From a virus: a stretch of DNA of 31,353 nucleotides. The notes under the pieces are model-generated. The model did no database searches. It was given only the letters and a program-made list of their open reading frames with translations, and had not been told where the DNA came from. The DNA lies in IMG/VR virus record IMGVR_UViG_3300046169_000060, positions 1 to 31,353 of that record; one strand, written 5' to 3'. How positions within the stretch are numbered: position 1 is the first letter of the stretch; every line of letters begins with the position of its first letter. Positions 23,062 through 28,944 of this stretch are shown here, piece by piece. Both the position numbers and the translations under genes were made by a program.

Positions 23062-23166
23062 ATGTAAGAAGCCATGCGTGTTTGCATAAAATAGTTACAC
23101 ATTGGGTTACACAGGTTGACTAAAACAATCTAATTTGACTAGATGTGAATATTGAGGATTGAGAGA

Positions 23167-23373
23167 GTGAAAACTATTAAAATCACAGTACACGGGGAAA
23201 ACCTTCTACAAAAGCTTGCGGATATGCGTAAAAAATTTACCGACAGCGAGCATGTAGAAATACAAGAAGCTTATCTGCAAGCCATGTTTCCCCTTGAGAC
23301 TGAAATCATCGAGGAGATATGCGATGCCAACGATTTTGAAGCTGAGCAACCTGAGACTGTACCAGTCCAGTGA
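23167..23373 (+). CDS. 68-aa protein preceding int, possible excision factor
   Basis: I chose GTG 23167, with GAGAG just upstream, over a TTG at 23152. The product starts KTIKITVHGENLLQKLADMR, continues with KKFTDSEHVEIQEAYLQAMF and ends acidic (DANDFEAEQPETVPVQ). It overlaps the integrase start by 50 bases in another frame. Small genes at this place often encode excisionases, but I see no clear helix-turn-helix or winged motif. Codon use looks normal in the part before the overlap. Confidence 0.5.
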   Translation: MKTIKITVHGENLLQKLADMRKKFTDSEHVEIQEAYLQAMFPLETEIIEEICDANDFEAEQPETVPVQ

Positions 23374-24433
23374 TCGCGGCTTTCAGTTAGTCTGGAAAGA
23401 CAAAAAGACCAACAACCTCGTTAGGCGGCAAGTACCGCCTGACATCATTGACCCGCAAGCCTATGCTATAAAGATGAACCCTCTCGTCGGGCGTGGCTTG
23501 CTGGACATTGACAAGCGAAACTTCACCCTTGCCCGGCTTACGCCAGAATATCATGCCTTGCTGGATGAGCAGGTGCATAACTTTGTGCAGGGCCATAAGT
23601 ATGCCGACAAGATTCGCCCAGCGCGGCGAGACTGCGTTATGTCGCACATAAAGTTGCACATATTGCCCGCCTTGGGTGATCAGCCTATTGATCGAATAGA
23701 GCCAATCGACATAGCCAACCTGCAAGATGATCTTCGGCAAATCATGCTGCCGCAAACGGTCAACCCGGTGATTGGCACATTGTCTCGCATGATGAAGTTC
23801 TTTGTGCGGCGCGGGTATATCGACAGCAATCCATGTAGAGACATAGACCCGCTTCGGGCTGTAAAGTCTGACCCGCGTTATACTCCCAGCAAAGAGGAAG
23901 TTGAGCGTGTGATTGCGCAATGCTCAGGCTGGAAGAAAACTATGGTTATGCTGGCTGCTGGCACTGGTATGCGGATTAGCGAAATCTTGGCTTTGGAATG
24001 GGGCAATATATCTGGCGATACGATTAGCATTGAGGCGGGCGTAGTTAAGGGCAACATAGGTGCGCCTAAGACGCGAGAAAGCCGCCGTAAGTTGCGCGTG
24101 GATGCGCGGCTAAAGGTTAGGCTGTCAGAAATGCGATTGCAAAGCACGGGTGCATTTTTGTTCACCAATAGGAATGGCAGATTGTTTAGCTCAGTGGATG
24201 TGCTGAACAGGGTGCTATACCCGGCGGTGGCCAAGGCTGGTGTGCAGAAGTTTGGCTTTCATGGATTGCGCAGGTTTTACGAGAATGAGCTGGAAGCGCA
24301 GGGCGTCAGGAAAGACCATATACAGCGCTTGATGGGCCATGAGATTGGCAGCAAGGTGACCGACAAGCATTACCGTGTGGTGCGTCAGGAAGATGTGCTG
24401 CGGGATGACTATGTGATAGAGGTGGGGGGTTAG
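23324..24433 (+). CDS. int: Tyrosine integrase
   Basis: This 369-aa recombinase should join attP to attB in the host tRNA-Arg gene. Residues about 85-165 form the SAM-like core-binding domain. The catalytic domain (about 185-369) shows Arg217 (GTGMRISE), Lys249 (PKTRESRR), His313 and Arg316 (HGLRR), His339 (LMGHE) and the nucleophile Tyr350 (TDKHY), so it is complete. The N-terminal 60 residues likely bind arm sites. I chose ATG 23324, with GAGGAG at 23311-23316, over an upstream TTG (23294). The gene reads away from attP and its stop overlaps that of the repressor on the other strand. Confidence 0.95.
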   Translation: MPTILKLSNLRLYQSSDRGFQLVWKDKKTNNLVRRQVPPDIIDPQAYAIKMNPLVGRGLLDIDKRNFTLARLTPEYHALLDEQVHNFVQGHKYADKIRPARRDCVMSHIKLHILPALGDQPIDRIEPIDIANLQDDLRQIMLPQTVNPVIGTLSRMMKFFVRRGYIDSNPCRDIDPLRAVKSDPRYTPSKEEVERVIAQCSGWKKTMVMLAAGTGMRISEILALEWGNISGDTISIEAGVVKGNIGAPKTRESRRKLRVDARLKVRLSEMRLQSTGAFLFTNRNGRLFSSVDVLNRVLYPAVAKAGVQKFGFHGLRRFYENELEAQGVRKDHIQRLMGHEIGSKVTDKHYRVVRQEDVLRDDYVIEVGG

Positions 24434-24439
24434 CCCCCC
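24424..24439. terminator. Hairpin holding two stop codons
   Basis: GGGGGG (24424-24429), loop TTAG, CCCCCC (24434-24439). The loop holds both the int stop (TAG 24431-24433, plus) and the repressor stop (TAA, minus 24432-24430). No T run follows on either strand, so it may pause or stabilise messages or separate the two convergent units, rather than act as a classic terminator. Confidence 0.5.
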
Positions 24440-25092
24440 GACCTGCTGCGCTGACTACCGACAACAACGTGGATGCCATTTAGGTCAGCCCTGTTGAAAT
24501 GCACAGGCTTATTGCTGCGCACATCTTTAACGATGGCTTTGTCTTCGGTAAGCTCTACAAGCTCACGAAAGATGCCAACGATTTTATCTTGCTGCTGGAA
24601 TATTAGCACAACGTCATCTTTTGGCTGTGCGTCCAGCGTTGGATCAACAAAGAGTGTATCGCCAGAAAAATACCTTGGTTCCATTACAGATCCAAAATTC
24701 ACGGCGGCATACGCTTCGCCCGAGTAGTCTAAAAAGGATGGCTTTCTGATTTGCGTTTGCGCAGCACTTCCTGCGCGAATAATAAACCCATCACCTTTGT
24801 CAAAAGTTTGGCCCATTGTTTGTTTCTCATTGTACAGCGGTATGAAGATGGCTGTGCCTTGAGCTTGCGTAAATGATCGAAATGCTGGCTGCACTTCCGT
24901 AGCTTCATCCATAAGTTCAGCTACGTTTACATTTAGCGCTTCTGCTATTCTCATTAGCTTATCGGCAGCGGGCGCTTTTATAATGCCCTTCTCGATTTTG
25001 CTGATGTTGGCTTGGCTTACCTTGCTTAGCTCCGCTAGTTGCTCCTGCGATACATTTAATTCGCGTCTAATTTTGTACAGCTTTGTGTACAT
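24430..25092 (-). CDS. CI-type phage repressor with altered S24 domain
   Basis: This 220-aa protein has an N-terminal XRE helix-turn-helix (about residues 5-60; NVSQEQLAELSKVSQANISKI) and a C-terminal S24 peptidase-like domain from about residue 100. In LexA/CI the catalytic Ser precedes Met in the SMEP motif. Here the order is GSVMEP (134-139), so Val136 takes that place. The lysine position (lambda FKKL) reads FREL (175-178), i.e. Glu177. Both catalytic residues appear lost, suggesting a repressor that cannot cut itself. GGAGAA lies 5 bases before the ATG. It should maintain lysogeny by binding between itself and the Cro-like gene. Confidence 0.88.
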   Translation of the reverse strand: MYTKLYKIRRELNVSQEQLAELSKVSQANISKIEKGIIKAPAADKLMRIAEALNVNVAELMDEATEVQPAFRSFTQAQGTAIFIPLYNEKQTMGQTFDKGDGFIIRAGSAAQTQIRKPSFLDYSGEAYAAVNFGSVMEPRYFSGDTLFVDPTLDAQPKDDVVLIFQQQDKIVGIFRELVELTEDKAIVKDVRSNKPVHFNRADLNGIHVVVGSQRSRSGG

Positions 25093-25268
25093 AAGTGTTC
25101 TCCAACTTTCCCCGGCGATCTATTGCCCGCCCAACTACAAAAATAACGTGAGAGGCTCATTATAATGGCCCCAAGGTTTAAAGCGTAGCTTGGCCCTCTT
25201 GCTGTGTTGCACCAGCTAGAGACTGCAATGCCGAAAAAGCCGACCGCATTATTCTTCATATTTTGCAT
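25056..25268 (-). CDS. Possible 70-aa ORF upstream of the repressor
   Basis: On the minus strand an ATG at 25268-25266 follows AGGGAGA with good spacing. The ORF runs 70 codons and overlaps the repressor start by 37 bases. The product (MQNMKNNAVGFFGIAVSSW, then a Cys-containing middle and CTQSCTKLDAN) has a mildly hydrophobic first half. I do not recognise it. It would be translated from the same leftward transcript as the repressor and could be a leader ORF or an antirepressor-type small protein. The strong ribosome site is the main support. Confidence 0.35.
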   Translation of the reverse strand: MQNMKNNAVGFFGIAVSSWCNTARGPSYALNLGAIIMSLSRYFCSWAGNRSPGKVGEHLCTQSCTKLDAN

Positions 25269-25423
25269 AATATTCTCCCTATAATCAAGCTTAAACTATA
25301 CGGATCTGAATAGAAGTCAAGATGATACTTATAACTTTACGCATATTTTTATTCTAAATAGTCTTGACCTGAATATTTTATTCACATAACCATTATGCAA
25401 ATCAACATATTGGGGTGTGTAAA
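25269..25423. promoter_or_regulatory. Divergent control region between repressor and Cro-like gene
   Basis: This AT-rich stretch separates the leftward repressor unit from the rightward early operon. TCTTGACC (25362-25369, plus) and TCTTGACT (25322-25315, minus) face away from one another with about 40 bp between, forming -35-like boxes for divergent promoters. Candidate -10 boxes are TATAGT on the minus strand (25300-25295; spacer only 14) and CATTAT on the plus strand (25391-25396; spacer too long), so exact promoters remain uncertain. The mirrored TCTTGAC units may also be operator half-sites. Confidence 0.6.
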
Positions 25424-25645
25424 GTGCAGCTATACGAATACTTGCATGATGAAAATATAAGCCAAACCGACTTTTCCAATAAGATCGGAGTCTCACAGCC
25501 AACATTAAGCAGATATGTGAATGGTGATAATATTCCGTCTGTCATAATTGGTTATAAAATCGAAAAGGCCACCAAAGGTGCAGTCAAATGTAGAGACTGG
25601 GAGATTTTACAAAAGGCTTTAGCTAAGGCTACTGCCAATGGTTAA
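25424..25645 (+). CDS. Cro-like XRE regulator
   Basis: The 73-aa product has one helix-turn-helix (ISQTDFSNKIGVSQPTLSRYV) near residues 13-33, then GDNIPSVIIGYKIEKATKGAV, typical of small Cro/C2-type repressors. I chose GTG 25424, 8 bases after GGGG, over GTG 25415, which lacks a ribosome site. It opens the rightward early operon, divergent from the CI-type gene, so it should repress the repressor promoter on the lytic path. It overlaps the next gene by 8 bases. Confidence 0.8.
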   Translation: MQLYEYLHDENISQTDFSNKIGVSQPTLSRYVNGDNIPSVIIGYKIEKATKGAVKCRDWEILQKALAKATANG

Positions 25646-26063
25646 TGCCCGCGATAAGGGTCGCAGAGGCGAATACCAAGTCGGCCAGCAATACTTTGAG
25701 CATATGGGGATTCGCCTCAAGCGCGACATCGAGCAGTACCGCGCTGCTGATCATGGCGATTTGCTTGCCGATGGCGACTTCGACTGGCCGTTTTGCATTG
25801 AGGTAAAAACCTATGGCGGGCTGAATGTAACGCATCAGCCAAGCTGGTGGGAACAGGTCAGCAAAGCAGCAAATGCGCAAAACCTAATGCCCGTGCTGTG
25901 GTACAAGTATGACCGCCGGGATTGGCGAGTAGTCATGCGGGCCAACAACGTCAGCTTTGCGCTGGGCGGTACGCTTGGCCACGATGACATGCTGTTCACC
26001 ATGAGCGCTGAAACCTGCTTTTACCTCAGCAGAGAAATACTGGCGGCGAGGGCATTGGCATGA
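25638..26063 (+). CDS. Holliday-resolvase-like PD-(D/E)XK nuclease
   Basis: The 141-aa product begins with NARDKGRRGEYQVGQQYF (Glu12), then GDFDWPFCIEVKTYG with Asp48, Glu55 and Lys57 in the D...ExK order of PD-(D/E)XK nucleases. A conserved-looking HQPSWWEQ and YDRRDWRVVMR follow. Small enzymes of this kind resolve branched DNA during phage replication or recombination, and its position first after Cro in the early operon fits. It is distinct from the other nuclease at 22447-22842, which has QxK. Confidence 0.72.
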   Translation: MVNARDKGRRGEYQVGQQYFEHMGIRLKRDIEQYRAADHGDLLADGDFDWPFCIEVKTYGGLNVTHQPSWWEQVSKAANAQNLMPVLWYKYDRRDWRVVMRANNVSFALGGTLGHDDMLFTMSAETCFYLSREILAARALA

Positions 26064-26221
26064 GCATTTGTCTAACCTGTGATGGCGAGGGGTATTACGA
26101 AAAGGAATACGCAGTCGCAGATTATGTAAACGGTGGTTTTCTCGCAGCAAAATGGGTGCCTTGCGAATATTGCTTTGGCTCTGGCGAAGACTTTGATGTG
26201 CTGGACGATAGCGATGAGTAA
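26060..26221 (+). CDS. 53-aa double CxxCxGxG zinc-finger protein
   Basis: The product contains CLTCDGEG (residues 4-11) and CEYCFGSG (35-42), two copies of the DnaJ-type CxxCxGxG motif that together can hold one zinc ion. An acidic tail follows. The ATG overlaps the previous TGA (ATGA). Small stand-alone proteins with this motif are common in phages and may act as chaperone or adaptor pieces. The role is not known. Confidence 0.7.
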   Translation: MSICLTCDGEGYYEKEYAVADYVNGGFLAAKWVPCEYCFGSGEDFDVLDDSDE

Positions 26222-26405
26222 CGCCGTTTTCATAGCCTTTGCTGCATTCACCAGCTTTGACGATTGCGTAGCGTTCAGCCACCAGAATGACCTCTATGAC
26301 AAGCTGCCTGAGCAATGCGTCAAGCTGCAAAGTAATGCGTCCAGCTATGCGCCTTACTTCACGCCAAAACCACCACACAAGCCAAACCAAGGGGGAAGCC
26401 AATGA
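26214..26405 (+). CDS. 63-aa early protein of unknown role
   Basis: The ATG at 26214 lies in the last codons of the zinc-finger gene (8-base overlap), and the TGA overlaps the next ATG (ATGA). The product starts SNAVFIAFAAFTSFDDCVAF, weakly hydrophobic, and ends in a Pro/Ser/Lys tail (YFTPKPPHKPNQGGSQ). No family is recognised. The tight overlaps support expression. Confidence 0.5.
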   Translation: MSNAVFIAFAAFTSFDDCVAFSHQNDLYDKLPEQCVKLQSNASSYAPYFTPKPPHKPNQGGSQ

Positions 26406-26647
26406 GCGAAGAACGCCCGCAAGGCAATAAGCCTTCAATCAGTCAATCACTTCTAGCCAAGTATGACAGGTCAAAGCCACCCAGCGAAGAACGCCCGCAA
26501 GTTTATGTGATGAGCATACGCCGCAAAGCCGAAATCATGAAGGAAGACCTGCGCAAAACGCCGCCCCGGTTTACCCAAAGCCAACGCTGCGAGGAAATCA
26601 TCACGCTGTGCGAATTGCTGGAAAACAGCTTGGCGAAACAGCTATGA
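26402..26647 (+). CDS. 81-aa early protein with a duplicated motif
   Basis: The product contains SEERPQ twice, at residues 2-7 and 28-33, encoded by a 19-bp direct repeat (26405-26423 and 26483-26501; 78 bp apart, in frame). The second half is a charged helix (SIRRKAEIMKEDLRK, then TQSQRCEEIITLCELLENSL). It overlaps both neighbours through ATGA. There are no known domains. It might be a small partner of the exonuclease encoded next. Confidence 0.55.
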   Translation: MSEERPQGNKPSISQSLLAKYDRSKPPSEERPQVYVMSIRRKAEIMKEDLRKTPPRFTQSQRCEEIITLCELLENSLAKQL

Positions 26648-27447
26648 CCCATACATTCGGCATACATCACAGCATTTCCAATGAAGACTACCACTCCACC
26701 AAGCAGATCGAGGGCCATACGGCAGTCAGCAGCAGCTTTGCAAAAGCTTGGCATAACCTTACGCCAGCTCATGCTGTGGCTGACAAACCGTTTCGCACCA
26801 GCACAGCTTTTGACATAGGCACAGCCACACATAGCTGGGCGCTCGAAGGTGTGCTGCCAACCAAAGGCCCAGCAACAAGGCGTGGCGCGGCATGGCAAAA
26901 CGCTGTGGCCGAAGCTGAGCTATTAGGCAGCACCGCGCTGACCGAAAGCGATTACGAGCGGGTTGAGCAAATGGTGCAAGCTCTGCACCGCAACCCAGCA
27001 ATAGATAAACTGCTCAGCCATAAGCAAGGTATCGTTGAGGCAAGCGTGTTTGCCCTGCATGACAGCGGCATTTGCATGAAAGCCAGACCTGATCTGTATC
27101 TCGAAAAGCAGGGCATTATGGTTGACCTTAAAACAACGCAAAGCGCTGAGCCTTACGATTTTGAACGCAAAGGTATTCACGGGCTGGGCTACGGGCTGCA
27201 AGCCGCTTGGTATTGCAAAACGCTAAGCCTAGCCGGGGTGGATATAAAGCGCTTCCTATTCGCAAACGTAGAAAAAGAGCCACCTTTTGCCACCAGCATA
27301 GTTGAGGTGGGCGATGCGCTGATGAAGCACTGCTCAGAGGCAGTAGAGCGCATCCTGCAAGAAATAACAGAGGCCGAACAAACCAACACCTACGCAACGG
27401 GGTGGCCCACTGTTCACGTTGCTCAACTGCCAGCTTGGCTGGATTAA
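26644..27447 (+). CDS. RecE-like PD-(D/E)XK exonuclease
   Basis: This 267-aa enzyme probably resects dsDNA ends for recombination. The motifs are in RecE/exonuclease VIII order: His63 (ATHSWALEG), Glu132 (GIVEASVF), Asp150 (KARPDLY), Asp161 and Lys163 (VDLKTT), and Gln186 with Tyr190 (QAAWY). I chose ATG 26644, in the stop of the previous gene, over 26608. Such exonucleases usually work with an annealing protein. The SSB-like protein two genes on could serve, since no RecT or Erf is seen here. Confidence 0.82.
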   Translation: MTHTFGIHHSISNEDYHSTKQIEGHTAVSSSFAKAWHNLTPAHAVADKPFRTSTAFDIGTATHSWALEGVLPTKGPATRRGAAWQNAVAEAELLGSTALTESDYERVEQMVQALHRNPAIDKLLSHKQGIVEASVFALHDSGICMKARPDLYLEKQGIMVDLKTTQSAEPYDFERKGIHGLGYGLQAAWYCKTLSLAGVDIKRFLFANVEKEPPFATSIVEVGDALMKHCSEAVERILQEITEAEQTNTYATGWPTVHVAQLPAWLD

Positions 27448-27466
27448 TCAAAAATGGAGAATGAGA

Positions 27467-28306
27467 ATGAATGCACTAACAGGAAAGTTTATCCAAGTAG
27501 AAGTAAGAAAAATAACGGCATCTGCTGCCGAAAAACTACTCGAAAAAAACCATAAAAATCGCAAGCCTCGCAAGTCACACATCCAGCACTTAGCCCGGCA
27601 AATGTCAAAGGGCAGATGGAAGCTTAGCCCGCAGCCTATTGTAATCACAAAATCAGGCAACCTTGTTGACGGTCAACACAGGCTAATAGCGGTTGTGGAA
27701 AGCGGGGCAACGATAGAAGTGCTTGTCGCCATAATTCCTGATGAAAGCCAGCAAGAAATATTTACCGTGCTAGACCAAGGTGCTGCTAGAAGTGTAGCGG
27801 ATATTTTGCATGAAGATCGTCGCATTATTTTGCCAATCAACTTCTTGCTACGCGCTGGAATAGGCATAAACAAAGCATCACCAGAAGATGTGCAAATATT
27901 GCTGAACAGTGAAATGGGAAGCCTGTTGCGCATCTTGCATAACGAAATCAAGCCTAGCAGCAAAACATGGAAGCACACGGCATTTCGTGCTGCCTTTTGC
28001 GTTGCGGTGCTAAGCAACTCAGTCAGCAAAGAGAAAGCAATCAGCGCGTACAAAAGCCTAAACGAAGATGCGCTGACAGATTGGCCTAAGGTTTTTGCGG
28101 CGCTTTACCGCCAGCTTAACGAATTAGATCGGCCAATTATAACAAGCGGTAGATCATTGGATAACGACTTTTTTATTCGCGGGTTGTTTGCGTTTTTACA
28201 CTTCAACAAACCCACCAAATCAATCCGCATCACACCCAGCTTCAAAGAAGACGCCAAGAACATGGTTCAAAGCGTTTTAGAAGACCTTGGCGCAGCTCGC
28301 GCTTAA
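27467..28306 (+). CDS. ParB-like nuclease/CTPase-domain protein
   Basis: The 279-aa product has a ParB-type N-terminal domain: ITASAAEKLLEKN, KSHIQHLARQMSKGRW, LSPQPIVITKSGNLVDGQHRL (key DGQHRL at 68-73) and a VLVAIIPDE element. The rest (about 95-279) is helical, with EDALTDWPKVFAALY. I chose ATG 27467, 6 bases after GGAGA, among three close Met codons. There is no ParA nearby, so plasmid-style partition is unlikely. Related stand-alone proteins sit among phage recombination genes with unclear functions, perhaps DNA binding or nicking. Confidence 0.75.
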   Translation: MNALTGKFIQVEVRKITASAAEKLLEKNHKNRKPRKSHIQHLARQMSKGRWKLSPQPIVITKSGNLVDGQHRLIAVVESGATIEVLVAIIPDESQQEIFTVLDQGAARSVADILHEDRRIILPINFLLRAGIGINKASPEDVQILLNSEMGSLLRILHNEIKPSSKTWKHTAFRAAFCVAVLSNSVSKEKAISAYKSLNEDALTDWPKVFAALYRQLNELDRPIITSGRSLDNDFFIRGLFAFLHFNKPTKSIRITPSFKEDAKNMVQSVLEDLGAARA

Positions 28307-28329
28307 TCAAAAACCACAGGAGAAAACAA

Positions 28330-28941
28330 ATGCAACACAAGTTGTTAAACGTAGACGCACTTTGGCCAAAACTTGACAGGCCATATAAGTTTGACCCGGC
28401 GCAAAACAGATCAGTGCCGACCGAAGCTACCGACCCGGATGGTAAATATGAGGTCAACCTAATTGTTCAGCCAGAGCAGGCTAAAGAGCTGGCCAAGGTT
28501 ATGGTGGATGCCTTCAAAAGCAAAGCACAAGCCGATTGGCCAGCATGGTCGCCAAAAGGGCTGGACGATATTTTCAAGAAAGATGAAAGCGGGTGCTACA
28601 TCGTTAAGCTCACCAAAAAGACATACGGTGAGGCCAACAGCAAGCCAAAGCAGTTTGACGATAAAGGCCAACCTTGTGCTGACGATTTTCAGCTAACAAG
28701 CGGATCAAAAGTTCACGCTATGGTTGGCGTCAAGCCTTGGAAATACGCTGGCAAGTCAGGCGTAACGCTGCGCCCGGAAGCTATTAAATGGGTAGAGCTA
28801 AAAGAGCGCATCATGGCTGACCCATTCAGCGATGGCAGCGCCCCTGCCCCAGCAAATGATGATCCATTCGGTTTAACCGCAAGCGAAGCCAAGGCTGCGC
28901 CAAGTGCGGCTGACAGCTTCGATGATGAAATACCGTTTTAA
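28330..28941 (+). CDS. Single-stranded DNA-binding protein, DUF2815-like
   Basis: This 203-aa protein starts after AGGAGA. The core (residues about 5-155) has LLNVDALWPKLDRPYKFDP, YEVNLIVQPEQAKEL, DWPAWSPKGL and KVHAMVGVKPWKYAGKSGV, the pattern of phage DUF2815/SSB-type OB folds. A disordered, acidic tail ends with DSFDDEIPF, the classic SSB tip that recruits replication partners. It lies between the exonuclease/ParB genes and the primase-helicase, so it likely protects single strands during both recombination and replication. Confidence 0.85.
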   Translation: MQHKLLNVDALWPKLDRPYKFDPAQNRSVPTEATDPDGKYEVNLIVQPEQAKELAKVMVDAFKSKAQADWPAWSPKGLDDIFKKDESGCYIVKLTKKTYGEANSKPKQFDDKGQPCADDFQLTSGSKVHAMVGVKPWKYAGKSGVTLRPEAIKWVELKERIMADPFSDGSAPAPANDDPFGLTASEAKAAPSAADSFDDEIPF

Positions 28942-28944
28942 CGA

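Larger units (their letters stand above)
22843..23166. other. Attachment region attP
   Basis: There is no gene in these 324 bp. The core, 22930-22974, is the antisense of a tRNA-Arg(CCU) 3' half: anticodon loop CTCCTAA (22974-22968), a GGGGC stem strand, the T-arm with GGTTCGAAT, acceptor strand CGGGGTC, then A and CCA (ending at 22930). No matching 5' half exists nearby, so this is an att core, not a tRNA gene. TTACACA occurs three times in the same direction (22845-22851, 23095-23101, 23107-23113), candidate arm-type integrase sites on both sides. An inverted pair (22912-22926 and 23016-23030) flanks the core. TTGACTA repeats at 23116 and 23135 may be further sites. Confidence 0.88.

Noticed and set aside
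24473-24727. Plus-strand ORF opposite the repressor
   Set aside because: It is antisense to a gene with a clear helix-turn-helix and S24-like fold. Ser/Thr-rich composition is typical of a shadow frame.
26503-27451. Several minus-strand ORFs opposite the exonuclease gene
   Set aside because: They overlap a well-supported plus-strand gene with catalytic motifs and have no ribosome sites.
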